Source of the DNA: Planctomycetota bacterium
Lineage (GTDB): Bacteria > Planctomycetota > Planctomycetia > Pirellulales > PALSA-1355
Length of the DNA: 64,000 bases
Direction of reading: 5' to 3'
NCBI GenBank assembly: GCA_003389325.1
Contig: QQVE01000054.1
Location: 62,001 to 126,000 of the forward strand
Shown here: in pieces, positions 1 to 10,391 of the stretch
How the letters are laid out: each line of letters opens with the position of its first letter
Position numbering within the stretch: the first letter of the stretch is position 1
Made by a program: the position numbers and the translations under genes
Notes under the pieces: model-generated
Seen by the model: only the letters and a program-made list of their open reading frames with translations
What the model was told of the DNA's origin: nothing
Database searches by the model: none

Positions 1-1
1 G

Positions 2-220
2 TCGACGCTGATCTGGTTCGACCACGCGGGGCGGCACATGGAATCGCTCGATAGCGAACGGCCGGTGGGCGAGCAAATGCTCTATCAGTTCCACCGCGCG
101 GTGACGAGCCTGGTGCGCAGCACCAGCGGGCTGGAAGACGCCTATCGGGCCATGCGGATCGTGCAACAAGCACACCGCAGCCATACCGAGGGCCGCCGCA
201 TCGAGCTGGACTTTGCGTAG
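2..220 (+). CDS. C-terminal end of a probable Gfo/Idh/MocA-family oxidoreductase (5' end outside window)
   Basis: An open frame enters from the left edge and ends with TAG at 218-220, so only about 72 residues are visible. The tail contains RIVQQAHRSHTEGRRIEL, which resembles the closing helix and strand of many Gfo/Idh/MocA dehydrogenases (helix, then a Ser- and Gly-containing turn, then an 'R-x-[IV]-x-[LF]' strand). The nucleotide-binding half is not in the window, so the substrate cannot be judged. Planctomycetes carry many such NAD(P)-dependent sugar and inositol oxidoreductases, and another lies at 3885-5600. The family call rests on a short tail and is tentative. The gene is followed by a convergent kinase gene after a long inverted repeat. 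Confidence 0.5.
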   Translation, partial: STLIWFDHAGRHMESLDSERPVGEQMLYQFHRAVTSLVRSTSGLEDAYRAMRIVQQAHRSHTEGRRIELDFA

Positions 221-287
221 CGTATCGCCAGTCGCGGTGCTCGGCAGGGCGAGCATCGCCCTGGGCGCGACGCCCTTGTGCCGTCGT

Positions 288-365
288 CTCTCCTGCTCAC
301 CGATCTCTTGCTCTGAGCGTACTCGGCGAGAGCGGTAAGAGCAGGAGATCAGGTGAGCAGGAGAG
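288..365. repeat. Long imperfect inverted repeat between convergent genes
   Basis: The left arm (288-314) and right arm (338-365) are reverse complements over about 27 positions. The outer 14 bases CTCTCCTGCTCACC match perfectly, followed by one bulged base, six more pairs, one position that would be a G-U wobble in RNA, and six more pairs. The loop is about 23 nt. It lies between the stop codons of two convergent genes, which suits a bidirectional transcription-ending structure, but no T-tract follows either arm. A smaller hairpin (AGGGCGA/TCGCCCT) lies just upstream near 246-262. It could also be a mobile-repeat remnant. Confidence 0.6.
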
Positions 366-437
366 CGACGTACGGCTGATCATCGCTGGTGCTTCGACGC
401 TGAGCGTGCGGCTGGCTAAGCAAGCGCGCCTTCGCGC

Positions 438-1541
438 TTAATCGAGCTCGTCGAGCCAGAGGCGGATTTCGTTCTGATACTCGCTGGCCAGGTCGCCCTT
501 AATGAGCTGGCGATGGAAGCTGGCCGCCCCCTCCTTCACCAGGTCGGCCGCTTCGGCCGTGGGAAAGCGGCGCATGGGGTCCGGCGCGATCAGCGTGCGG
601 CAGAAATTCATCAGCAGCTCGTTGCACACGACTTCCTGCGGCAGGATCTGGGGCAAGCGATGCGGAAGCACGCGCTTGGCCTCGAGCAACTCGCGGAGCG
701 TGCTGATGCCGGTAAACGGCGGGCAGCCGGATAGCATTTCGATCAGCATGTAGCCCAGGCTGGCCAGGTCGCTGCGCGGCGAGCAATCGGTTTCCTCGAG
801 CACTTCGGGCGCCGCGTAGGCCGGCGTGCACGTGCGCTGGATTGGGGCGTTGGCCAGTTCGAAAGCCGATCCGATGTCGACGATCTTGGCGTTGCCCGTG
901 CGCTTGAGCATGATGTTCGAGGGCTTGATATCGCCGTGCACGATCTCCTCGCGATGCAGCGCCGCTAACGCGGCCAGACACTCGCGCACGATCGAGATGG
1001 CGATGCCTGGCTTCAGGCGCGGCTGCACCGGGCCGGCCGTGACGATGACGTTGTTGAGGTACTCCCAGCGGCGATTGCTGACGTGGTTGCGGGTGCGTTC
1101 GAGCGTTTCGCGCGTCAGCAGCACGCTCAGGTCGTAGCCGTCGATCCACTCCATTTCCATAATGCGGATCCGGCTGCGCTCGACGAAATTCTGCACGTCC
1201 AGCAGGTTGTCCTGCTGAATCTGGGCCACGCGCACGGCCGTCTGGGCGATGCGCTCCATGGCTTCGTCGTAGCTGCGGGCATCGTCGTAGCGGGCCGGCG
1301 AAAAGATCTTCAGGGCGACCGGCAGCGTGAAATTGTCGGTCCCGCGCCGCTCGCTGAGATAGACCACGCCCTGGCCCCCGGCCCCCAGCCGCCGCGTGAG
1401 CCGCAAGTGTTCGGTCCGACTCAGGCGTTCGCCTTTGATGACGTCGTCGTATCGCTGCAGCAGCGCGTCGGGACAGCGAACGGCCGGCTTGCCCTCCAAG
1501 TTGAGCGTCGCGGCGCCCTGATGAAACGTTGTCGTCGGCAT
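438..1541 (-). CDS. Serine/threonine protein kinase (Hanks type), soluble
   Basis: This 367-residue protein is a eukaryotic-like kinase that should phosphorylate Ser/Thr on cytoplasmic proteins. Visible motifs, numbered from the ATG at 1541, are a Gly-rich loop GAGGQGVV (53-60), the ATP lysine in VALKIF (78), a catalytic loop HGDIKPSN (202-209, HGD rather than HRD but keeping Asp204 and Asn), a DIG in place of DFG (222-224), and YAAPEV for the APE motif. There is no transmembrane helix or sensor domain; only a short C-terminal tail follows the kinase fold. An in-frame TTG at 1580 would add 13 residues, and neither start has a clear ribosome site. The gene is convergent with the fragment at 2-220 and separated by about 190 bp from the dehydrogenase gene upstream of it, so it is probably monocistronic. 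Its target is unknown. Confidence 0.9.
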   Translation of the reverse strand: MPTTTFHQGAATLNLEGKPAVRCPDALLQRYDDVIKGERLSRTEHLRLTRRLGAGGQGVVYLSERRGTDNFTLPVALKIFSPARYDDARSYDEAMERIAQTAVRVAQIQQDNLLDVQNFVERSRIRIMEMEWIDGYDLSVLLTRETLERTRNHVSNRRWEYLNNVIVTAGPVQPRLKPGIAISIVRECLAALAALHREEIVHGDIKPSNIMLKRTGNAKIVDIGSAFELANAPIQRTCTPAYAAPEVLEETDCSPRSDLASLGYMLIEMLSGCPPFTGISTLRELLEAKRVLPHRLPQILPQEVVCNELLMNFCRTLIAPDPMRRFPTAEAADLVKEGAASFHRQLIKGDLASEYQNEIRLWLDELD

Positions 1542-1729
1542 GGCCGAGAGTCTCGCAAGAGTCGATGGTCGGGTCGGCAACTCTGGTAGGCTGCCTAATC
1601 ATAGGCGGAGACGCGTTTTGACGTCCAGACTGGTAGCATCCCCAGCCCTCCCGCAACGTGTCAGGCAGCGGCGCCATCCTCCACGCGACCGACTTGCAGG
1701 CACGAATCGGAGCGCAAATGCGATCCCGC

Positions 1730-2719
1730 TCAAACGGCTTCGCCGGCTAGAGTTGAAGCCGGAAGCCGCACGGGGAAGCCAAGCCGTTTGTCGACCAGAT
1801 TCGCCAGCGGCTCGCCCTTTAGATAGCGCGCCAGATTGGCGCAGAAGAAGTCGGTCATCTGGTCGATTCGCAAGCGACTCTGTCCGGCCACGTGCGGCGT
1901 GATGATCGTGCGCGGAGCCTCCCACAGCTTGCTCGTCGCCGGCAGCGGCTCCTGTTCGGTAACGTCGACGGCCGCACCGCCAAGGTGTCCGCTCGCGAGC
2001 GCTTCGACCAAGGCCGTTTCAACCACCAGCGGACCGCGGGCCACGTTGATCAGCAGCGCACCGGGCTTCAGCTTGGCCAGTGCCTTGGCATCGATCATGC
2101 CGCGCGTCTGCGGCGTCAGCGGGGCGGCCAGGATGAGGATATCGACTTCGGCTAACAGGTCGTCGAGCCGCTCGGCCGGCCATAGGGCCTCGACATGCGC
2201 CGGCTTGTCGACGGGAAACACGTCGGTGGCCAGAATCCGTGTCTTATAGGGGCTGATCACTTCGGCGATTCGCCGGCCCACGCCCCCGAAACCGACGATG
2301 CCCACCGTGGAGTGGTGCAGGTCGCGCGTGGGGCGGCGAACGAACTCTTTGGCCTGGGTGGCGTGGAAGAACACCGGCAGACTGCGCAGCAGCCCCAGCA
2401 GCAGGGCCATGGCATGCTCGGACACCTGATCGGCCAACACGCCCGAGGCGCTGGTGACGACGATGCCCGAATCGATCACCGGCGGAACCAGGCAGTGGTC
2501 CAATCCGGCGGCCGACGATTGAATCCATTTGAGCCGCCCGCCAGCGACGACCTCGCTCCAGGGCATCGGCACTTTGGCGTGCCCGCAGAAGATGTCGGCC
2601 TGGAGGATCTCTCGGGCGATTTCCTCTTGAGACGCGGCCACGAGCTCGGCGTCGGGAGCGACGCGAGCGATTTGGCGGCAGTGCCGCTGCTCGACCGGAT
2701 AACAAAGAACAATGCGCAT
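1730..2719 (-). CDS. D-isomer-specific 2-hydroxyacid dehydrogenase
   Basis: The 329-residue protein should interconvert a 2-hydroxyacid and a 2-ketoacid with NAD(P)H. The Rossmann signature VGFGGVG (142-148) is followed by the family's catalytic set: Arg228 in NVARGP, Glu257 in TEQEP and His276 in TPHVAGQ. The start is taken as ATG at 2719 (MRIVLCYPV). The frame is open further upstream, but that extension is Pro/Arg-rich, resembles no domain, and would run into the divergent gene at 2951. The length matches the glyoxylate/hydroxypyruvate reductase and phosphoglycerate dehydrogenase-like branch without the C-terminal ACT domain. The substrate cannot be told from sequence alone. Confidence 0.92.
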   Translation of the reverse strand: MRIVLCYPVEQRHCRQIARVAPDAELVAASQEEIAREILQADIFCGHAKVPMPWSEVVAGGRLKWIQSSAAGLDHCLVPPVIDSGIVVTSASGVLADQVSEHAMALLLGLLRSLPVFFHATQAKEFVRRPTRDLHHSTVGIVGFGGVGRRIAEVISPYKTRILATDVFPVDKPAHVEALWPAERLDDLLAEVDILILAAPLTPQTRGMIDAKALAKLKPGALLINVARGPLVVETALVEALASGHLGGAAVDVTEQEPLPATSKLWEAPRTIITPHVAGQSRLRIDQMTDFFCANLARYLKGEPLANLVDKRLGFPVRLPASTLAGEAV

Positions 2720-2950
2720 GAATGTCCGCCGCGAACTGTCTACCACGAAAATCGTACAGGTTAAGGGACGGGGCGGAAAGTAGCGGGTAAAAAGGCCTCC
2801 GCCACGGCTGGAATAGTGGACCCGGGGCCGGGTACAATAGGCAGGTGGCACCTTAAGCCGTGCCCCCGCTTGGTCTTGTCGCCCTCTCGACAGGCCGGGC
2901 GAGCCCCCCCGAATCCGAACCCGCCCGCAGAGTGTCCCAGGAGAGATTTC

Positions 2951-3884
2951 GTGCTGTATCGACATGGCATTGGTACCGCGACGGTCGTCATGTTGGTCGT
3001 GCTGCGGCTGAACATCGGGTGGCACTTTTTCCACGAAGGCGTCAACCACTACACCGATCCGCTGTGGACTTCCGAGGCCACGCTGCGAGGTGCCAAGGGG
3101 CCGCTCGCGCCGTTCTACCAGTCGTACCTGCCCGACTATCACGGCATGGAGTACTGGCTGCACACCGAGCAGCGCGAAGACAACGGCAAGGTGGTCAAGG
3201 AGTGGATCGACGACATTCAGAAGAACTGGAACGACGAGCGCCGCCCGGAGTGGATCAAGCACTACGAGCTCGACAAGAAGCAGCAGGACTTGGCTTCGCA
3301 GATCACGCGTGACTACCAGGGGAAGGTGCGGTCCTGGTATTCGTCAAACAAGGACGATTTGGAAAACCACGTTCACCAGTGGAAGCGGCTCGGCGAGAAG
3401 CGCCGTGCCCCCGACGCGGAGACCGTGCCGTTTCGCCGCCAGCGCGTGGCCCAGAGCCAGGCCGAACTGAATGCCGAATCGAGCCGTTGGCGCGAGGAGT
3501 TGCTGGCGCTGGAAGTGGAATTCGACAACGCCCTGTCCGAGATTCTCACCGACGAGCAGCGTACCCGAGGCGACTTGCCGCGGCGAGCCACGTCGATCGA
3601 CCTGGTCGACTCGGTGATGACCTACGCAATCCTGGCGATCGGCCTGATGTTGATCCTGGGGCTGTTCACGCGCACCGCGTGCGTGGCCGGGGCGATGTTC
3701 CTGTTGTCGATCGTGTCGATGCAGCCGTTTTGGGTTTCCGAAACGATTCCTACGTATAATCAGTTTGTCGAGATGTTCGCCCTGTTGATGCTGGCCACGA
3801 CGCACGTGGGCCGGTGGGGCGGACTCGACTTCTTTATCCACAATCTGGTCCTGGGCCGCGCCCGGGCGAGGAAAGGCAACGACG

Positions 3885-3901
<17 letters not shown>
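2951..3901 (+). CDS. DoxX-like integral membrane protein with a long hydrophilic insert
   Basis: The predicted product has 316 residues. A first hydrophobic segment with GTATVVMLVVLRLNIGWHF is followed by about 170 mostly charged residues likely to form helices (many Lys, Glu, Gln and Arg), then three hydrophobic segments, including YAILAIGLMLILGLFTRT and EMFALLMLATTHVGRWGG. The final part resembles DoxX/DoxD-type membrane proteins. The start is the GTG at 2951, preceded by AGGAGAG at about 7 nt spacing; an upstream ATG at 2816 lacks a ribosome site and adds atypical sequence. The stop overlaps the start of the Tat-signal oxidoreductase at 3885 by 17 nt, so the two are probably co-translated. 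DoxX relatives often serve as membrane partners of redox enzymes; a partnership with the neighbour is inferred. Confidence 0.8.
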
Positions 3902-5600
<1,699 letters not shown>

Positions 5601-5794
5601 GCATCCGCTCGGCGGCTTCTCACCGGTTTCCGTGCATCTCCTCCACGCGGCCTAAGCTGCCGAAGCGGGCGGCTTGATTGGCCACTTGCGCTTACTCTAT
5701 CATGGGGCTCCGGTCGCTCGGGCGGGCGACCGACCAATCCCGGCGGGCGCTGCGGCGCCATTGCCGAGAATCTCGTGACGAGAGGAGCAGCACT

Positions 5795-6637
5795 GTGGAA
5801 AAATGGCCCCTGGGTGTCTTCGCCAGCATCGATGCCGGGCTGGGAGTCAAGCTGGAGGTGGCCCACGAACTCGGCGTGCCCACGATCCAACTGCACGCGC
5901 CGCAAAAGGCCACGCGCACGCCGGACCACGCCAAGGAGTTTCTGGCCCGGCTGTCCGACCTGGGCATGCGCATCACGGCCGTCTTTGGCGGGTTCGAGGG
6001 CGAGAGCTATGCCGACATTCCCACCGTCACGCGCACCGTGGGACTCGTGCCGCCGGGCACGCGCAGCGAACGCACGCAGGAAATGAAGGAGATCGCCGAC
6101 TTTGCGGCGCTGCTGGGCGTCGACACCGTGGCGCTGCACCTGGGATTCGTGCCGCACGACCCCTCCGACCCGCTGTATCGCGAAGTGCTGTCGGTGACCC
6201 GCGACGTGTGCGATCACTGCAAGAAGCAGCAGCAGGCCCTCAACCTGGAGACGGGGCAGGAGCCGGCCGACACCTTGCTGGGTTTCATGTCCGACGTGGA
6301 GCGCGACAACCTGTTCATCAACTTCGATCCGGCCAACATGATTCTCTACGGTTCCGGCGAGCCGATCGAAGCTCTGGAAAAAGTCGGCAAGTACGTGCGC
6401 AGCGTTCACTGCAAGGACGCCAAGTGGGCCGAGAACCCGGGCCGCGAATGGGGCACCGAGGTGGCGCTGGGCGAAGGTGACGTCGACATGGAGCGTTACC
6501 TCCGCACGCTGGACAAGCTCGGCTACCACGGCCCGCTGACGATCGAGCGCGAGATTCCCCAGGAGCCCGAGCGGCAAAAGGCCGAAATCGGCCGAGCGCT
6601 GATGCTGCTCGAGGGTCTGAAGAAGAAAATTGGCTAG
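5795..6637 (+). CDS. Sugar phosphate isomerase/epimerase-like TIM barrel protein
   Basis: The 280-residue protein belongs to the xylose-isomerase-like / AP-endonuclease-2 TIM barrel superfamily. Likely metal ligands and catalytic residues are visible on successive strands: Glu in LNLETGQEP, Asp in INFDPANM, His and Asp in SVHCKDAKW, and Glu in LTIERE. Such enzymes isomerise or epimerise sugars or ketoses. The GTG start at 5795 is chosen because AGAGGAG lies about 8 nt upstream; an upstream ATG at 5678 would add a Ser/Arg-rich, non-conserved leader. It lies 194 bp downstream of the Tat oxidoreductase, a pairing common in planctomycete carbohydrate loci, so the two may act on the same substrate. 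Confidence 0.88.
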   Translation: MEKWPLGVFASIDAGLGVKLEVAHELGVPTIQLHAPQKATRTPDHAKEFLARLSDLGMRITAVFGGFEGESYADIPTVTRTVGLVPPGTRSERTQEMKEIADFAALLGVDTVALHLGFVPHDPSDPLYREVLSVTRDVCDHCKKQQQALNLETGQEPADTLLGFMSDVERDNLFINFDPANMILYGSGEPIEALEKVGKYVRSVHCKDAKWAENPGREWGTEVALGEGDVDMERYLRTLDKLGYHGPLTIEREIPQEPERQKAEIGRALMLLEGLKKKIG

Positions 6638-6718
6638 CCGGCGAACGCTGGCCCCGCGTGCCGTGTCCCTCGGCTTGTTCCCCTGGTGCAAGTGCGATCG
6701 TCAGCGAAAGCTTGAGGC

Positions 6719-7228
6719 ATGAGCTCGTCCCCAACTCTCCGCGTCGAACCGGCCGCTCGCGGCGACGCGAGGCAGATCCTGCGGATGACACGCGGCCTGG
6801 CCGAGTACGAACGGGTTTTGCACCGATTCTCGGCGACCGAAGAGGAACTCGAGGCGGCCCTGTTCGGTGAACGTCCGCTGGCCGAGGCCGCGCTGGGGTA
6901 CATCCACGACGAGCCGGCGGGAATGGCCGTCTTCTTTCCCACCTTCTCGACGTTTCTGGCACGCGGCGGGGTTTACGTGGAAGACATCTTCGTCGAGGAG
7001 CGCTGGCGCGGCCACGGGCTGGGCAAGGCCCTGTTGGCCTACGTGGCCGCCTGGGCGGTCGAGCATCGCTGCGCCCGGCTCGAATGGTCCGTGCTCGACT
7101 GGAATGAAAAAGCCATCGGCTTTTACCGCTCACTGGGAGCGGCACCGCTGAACGAGTGGACCGTGTACCGGCTGAGCGGCGACGCGCTTGGCGCCTTGGC
7201 ATCCGCACATCTTCAACCGCGCGATTGA
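6719..7228 (+). CDS. GNAT-family N-acetyltransferase, spermidine/diamine acetyltransferase-like
   Basis: The 169-residue protein shows the GNAT core. Motif A is VEDIFVEERWRGHGLGKALL, with the acetyl-CoA pyrophosphate loop RGHGLGK, and motif B is DWNEKAIGFYRSLGA. The order and wording of these segments, together with ILRMTRGLAEYER near the N-terminus, resemble SSAT-type polyamine acetyltransferases, which move an acetyl group from acetyl-CoA to spermidine, spermine or related amines. Other GNAT substrates (thialysine, small amines) are possible. ATG at 6719 is the only sensible start. The MFS transporter gene follows after 36 bp in the same direction, so the two may be co-transcribed, but no shared substrate can be shown. 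Confidence 0.85.
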   Translation: MSSSPTLRVEPAARGDARQILRMTRGLAEYERVLHRFSATEEELEAALFGERPLAEAALGYIHDEPAGMAVFFPTFSTFLARGGVYVEDIFVEERWRGHGLGKALLAYVAAWAVEHRCARLEWSVLDWNEKAIGFYRSLGAAPLNEWTVYRLSGDALGALASAHLQPRD

Positions 7229-7264
7229 GGCTTTGCGGCGTCGTCCCGAGAAACATCACTTCCC

Positions 7265-8572
7265 ATGCTTAGGAAAGATTCGAGCCCGGCACTGGCCTTT
7301 ATCTTCGTCACGGTGCTGATCGATATGATCGGCTTCGGAATCGTGCTGCCGGTCCTGCCCGACTTGATCATGGAGCTGAAGGATGTGACCGTCAGCCAGG
7401 CTTCGCTCTACGGCGGGTGGCTGCTGTTCACGTATGCCATCCTGCAATTTTTCTGCGGTCCGATCGTCGGCAACTTAAGCGACCGTTTCGGCCGCCGACC
7501 CGTGCTGCTGTGGTCGATGCTGGCCTTTGGGCTCGACTATGCCTTGATGGGCATCGCGCCGTCGATCGCCTGGCTGTTCCTGGGGCGGGCCGTAGCCGGC
7601 ATGGCCGGCGCAGCACATACGACCGCCAACGCGTACATCGCCGACGTGAGCCCGCCCGAGAAGCGAGCGCAGAACTTCGGGCTGATGGGGGCCGCCTTCG
7701 GGCTGGGATTTATCATCGGCCCGGCGCTGGGCGGCCTGTTGGGCAGCTACGGATCGCGAGCGCCGTTCTTTGCGGCCGCCGCGCTGGCGCTGCTCAATCT
7801 GTGCTACGGCTATTTTGTGTTGCCCGAGAGCTTGCCGCCCCAGGGCCGGAGGCCCTTCCATTGGCATCGCGCCAACACGCTGGGCACGATCCTGCAACTG
7901 CGCAGCTATCCGCTGGTGTTCGCGCTGGCCGGGGCGCTATTCCTGTGGATGCTGGGACACCAGGTGCTCCCCAGCATCTGGGCGTATTACACTAAGGAAA
8001 AGTTTGCGTGGTCCTCGCGCGACGTGGGCGTGTCGCTGGCTTTCGCCGGAGTGTTGATGGCCGCGGTGCAGGCCGGGCTGACGCGGTTTATCGTGCCGCG
8101 GCTCGGCGAACGCCGCACGGTGATGGTCGGGCTCACCGCCGGCGGGCTGGGCTACCTGGGCTATGCGGCCGCGACCCAGGGCTGGATGATGTACTGCGTC
8201 ATGCTGGTGGGCATGATGGCCGGGCTGACCTTCCCCTCGCTCAACGCGCTGATGTCGCAGCAGATCCCTAAGAACGCCCAGGGGGAACTGCAGGGGGCCG
8301 TGGCCAGCATCTTCAGCCTGACCTCGATCGTGGGACCCGTGGTGATGACGCAACTGTTCGGGTATTTCTCCAGCCCGGCGGCCCCGTTCTATTTTCCCGG
8401 AGCGGCGTTCATCTTCGCGACCTTCCTGGTTGTGTTGAGCATGATCGTGTTCTTGCGCGTCGTCCGCCACGCCGTCGAGCCGGCCGAGGTCGAACTCGCT
8501 GCTGCGACGGCGGAAATCGACGCAGCGTCGAAAGTGCCGTCCGACGAAGCGCCCGTCGTGCCGGGCGCCTAG
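7265..8572 (+). CDS. MFS transporter, TCR/Tet-like drug:proton antiporter branch
   Basis: The 435-residue inner-membrane protein has about twelve hydrophobic segments. MFS motif A is clear between helices 2 and 3 ([14 protein letters not shown]), and helix 1 carries [13 protein letters not shown], typical of the Tet/multidrug branch. A Gly-rich stretch [16 protein letters not shown] matches the antiporter motif C region in helix 5. The family exports drugs or metabolites by proton exchange; the actual substrate is not known and resistance should not be assumed. The short hydrophilic C-terminal tail is rich in Ala and Glu. The stop codon shares the palindrome CTAG with that of the convergent gene on the other strand. 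Confidence 0.92.
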   Translation: MLRKDSSPALAFIFVTVLIDMIGFGIVLPVLPDLIMELKDVTVSQASLYGGWLLFTYAILQFFCGPIVGNLSDRFGRRPVLLWSMLAFGLDYALMGIAPSIAWLFLGRAVAGMAGAAHTTANAYIADVSPPEKRAQNFGLMGAAFGLGFIIGPALGGLLGSYGSRAPFFAAAALALLNLCYGYFVLPESLPPQGRRPFHWHRANTLGTILQLRSYPLVFALAGALFLWMLGHQVLPSIWAYYTKEKFAWSSRDVGVSLAFAGVLMAAVQAGLTRFIVPRLGERRTVMVGLTAGGLGYLGYAAATQGWMMYCVMLVGMMAGLTFPSLNALMSQQIPKNAQGELQGAVASIFSLTSIVGPVVMTQLFGYFSSPAAPFYFPGAAFIFATFLVVLSMIVFLRVVRHAVEPAEVELAAATAEIDAASKVPSDEAPVVPGA

Positions 8573-8871
8573 CGCTCGCGCCGGGCGGCGCCGCGCGGCC
8601 GCAACAGCCATAACGCCACCAGCACCGGGACGGCCAAGAGCAACATCCTCGGCCAGCGCAGCACCAGCAGGAACAGCACGCCGGCAATGGCGGCATACCA
8701 AGGCGGCACGCGGCTCAACTGAGGATAGGCCAGCCACCACACCGCCATCACGATCCCCACCCGCAGGCTGACGCCGGAGACCATCTCCTGCGGAGAGTTC
8801 CAGGTGACGAGGCCCGTGGCCAACAGGACCACGGCGAAGATGCCTACGAGTATGCGTCTGGGATCGGACAT
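8569..8871 (-). CDS. Small hypothetical membrane protein
   Basis: A 100-residue protein of unrecognised family. It has about four hydrophobic stretches (ILVGIFAVVLLATGLV, SLRVGIVMAVWWLAY, WYAAIAGVLFLLVL, MLLLAVPVLVALWLL) and an Arg-rich C-terminus, which suggests a small polytopic inner-membrane protein with a positively charged cytoplasmic tail. ATG at 8871 has a CAGG-type ribosome site about 5 nt upstream. The last bases overlap the end of the MFS gene tail-to-tail, the two stop codons sharing CTAG. Coding is supported by the membrane pattern but not by recognised homology, so the function is unknown. Confidence 0.65.
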   Translation of the reverse strand: MSDPRRILVGIFAVVLLATGLVTWNSPQEMVSGVSLRVGIVMAVWWLAYPQLSRVPPWYAAIAGVLFLLVLRWPRMLLLAVPVLVALWLLRPRGAARRER

Positions 8872-9025
8872 GCGTACCTGGGGGAGGGCGGATCAACCGG
8901 GGTCATACAGGTCACTCGTCACTGCTCTTGCCCCGTTCCTAGCACACGGCTCCCGACCTTTTCGCCTTCCAAAGCGTGCACGAGGCCACGATTCGCCACG
9001 CGCGGTCGGGTCGTGGCATGCCGGC

Positions 9026-9379
9026 CTACTCGGTGTCGGTCGACAAGAACACCTCGTGCACGTCCAACTGGCTGGGGCCGCGAAACATTTCCTTGGGCGG
9101 CCGGTTGGAATGCGCTTCGGCAAAGGCCTCGCTCCGTGTCCAGGCCACGAAGTCGTCGAGCGAACGCCACCAGGTCTTCACCTCGTAGTAGCCCTCGACC
9201 TGCGGGTCGTCGACGAACGCGCCGGAGTCGTGGTCGAACTTCATCGGGCGCGGACGGTGTACTTCGTTGCGGATGAAGTCCGGCGCCTGGTCGACCAGGT
9301 GCACGCGATTGCGGAAGCGGTCTTCGAAGTCGATCTCGTGCCCCTTGGCCACGGGAATGCGATTAGTGACGACGATCAT
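9026..9379 (-). CDS. IsdG/HmoA-like heme-degrading or antibiotic-biosynthesis-type monooxygenase
   Basis: The 117-residue protein fits the ABM / IsdG ferredoxin-like fold. It starts with MIVVTNRIPV and keeps an Asn at position 6, a Trp at 80 and a His at 90 in FVAWTRSEAFAEAH. This Asn...Trp-x9-His arrangement matches the catalytic set of IsdG-type heme oxygenases, which open the heme ring and release iron. Other members of the fold oxidise polyketides, so heme degradation is inferred. ATG at 9379 is chosen because AGGGGA lies about 7 nt upstream; the open frame extends to 9481 without a better start. No heme-uptake gene is adjacent. The gene lies just downstream of the haloperoxidase-like gene on the same strand. 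Confidence 0.78.
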   Translation of the reverse strand: MIVVTNRIPVAKGHEIDFEDRFRNRVHLVDQAPDFIRNEVHRPRPMKFDHDSGAFVDDPQVEGYYEVKTWWRSLDDFVAWTRSEAFAEAHSNRPPKEMFRGPSQLDVHEVFLSTDTE

Positions 9380-9467
9380 GGTGCGGTCCCCTGCAAGCGA
9401 AACGGCCGGCCCAGCGCGGCTACGCCGGCAACCGTACTCGTTTTCGCCGCGGGACGCAATTGGGCGC

Positions 9468-10391
9468 CTACCGCCAGGCACGCTTCCGCCAGGCGACAGT
9501 CAGCAGGGCGAGCCCACCCAGTGCCGCCAGGACGACCGTCGACGGCTCGGGCACCGGCACGAGACCAAACTTCTGGGCCGCGAACTCAAACGCATCGATG
9601 CCGACTGCCGAGCCCATGATGCGGCCGTTGAAGTCGTCGGGCGCGACGTGGATGCCGCCCCACAGGCGAGAGATGCCGGCCTCGTCCGCCGCGTCGTAGT
9701 AGGTGGCCCACTGCAGCGTCACCGTGCCCTCGGGCCCGAGCTCGAACTCGAGGAAGTCGTTGGCCAGGAACGTTTGCTCGCCCAAGCCGCCGGGGAAGTA
9801 CTCGTCGCCGGTCAACAGTGTCAGCACTTCGGCCCCGGCGCGGCTGAACGTGCTGTGCCCCGAAACGTAGGCCGCGAAGGCGGGCGTGACGAAATTGTCC
9901 TTTTGAAAGGGTACCCAGTTCTCGGCCAATACCCAGTCGACGCCGCTGAGCTGCGTCGTTGGATCGTCGGGCTCGTGGTTCCACGACATAATCGCGATCT
10001 TGCCGATCAAGTCGCCTTCGCTGACGAAGGGGAAGAAGGCGGCGTTCTTGTTGGCGTTGAGCAGCACATTGCGATGCCGCCCACCGGGAGCGATCGATTC
10101 GGCAGTGATCACCTCGACCAGACCGTCTTCCAGCGCCAGGCCGTCAGGGTGGTATGAGGGGCCTAGCGGATCGGACGATTGCCCCAGGCTCCCCTGGTGG
10201 CGAATCATGGTTATCGGGCGGCTGTAGTCGTACTCGCGCTTGGCGCCCCAGGCGGCCACCGCCGCGTCGTGCATCGCTCCGTTGAGCGTGAAGTAGGTCT
10301 TCACGTCCCATTCCAGGTCGCTCACGATCGGCCCGCTGCCGCCGATCCGCTTCTCGAGCAATCCGCTGTCGGCGACTTTGTTGGCGATCAC
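9468..10391 (-). pseudogene. Vanadium-dependent haloperoxidase-like gene, C-terminal part (catalytic half, PEP-CTERM tail)
   Basis: This frame continues the protein begun at 11491 after a 1-nt frameshift and includes the catalytic part of a PAP2/vanadium haloperoxidase domain. Three vanadate-binding motifs are visible: KREYDYSRP (Lys-x6-Arg-Pro), VSGHSTF (from P-S-G-H), and SRLWGGIHVAPDD (Ser-Arg-x3-Gly-x-His). The C-terminus ends VPEPSTVVLAALGGL, a hydrophobic helix and an Arg-rich end, which is a PEP-CTERM sorting signal handled by an exosortase. The GTG at 10389-10391 could serve as an internal start, but no ribosome site precedes it. If the frameshift is a sequencing error, the intact gene runs 9468-11491 and encodes about 674 residues. 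Confidence 0.75.

Noticed and set aside
499-1677. 392-residue minus-strand frame overlapping the kinase gene
   Set aside because: Arg/Gly/Ala-rich shadow in another frame of a kinase with all catalytic motifs.
7265-8572. Calling the MFS protein a tetracycline resistance gene
   Set aside because: Only general Tet/multidrug-branch motifs are present; the sequence does not show the substrate.
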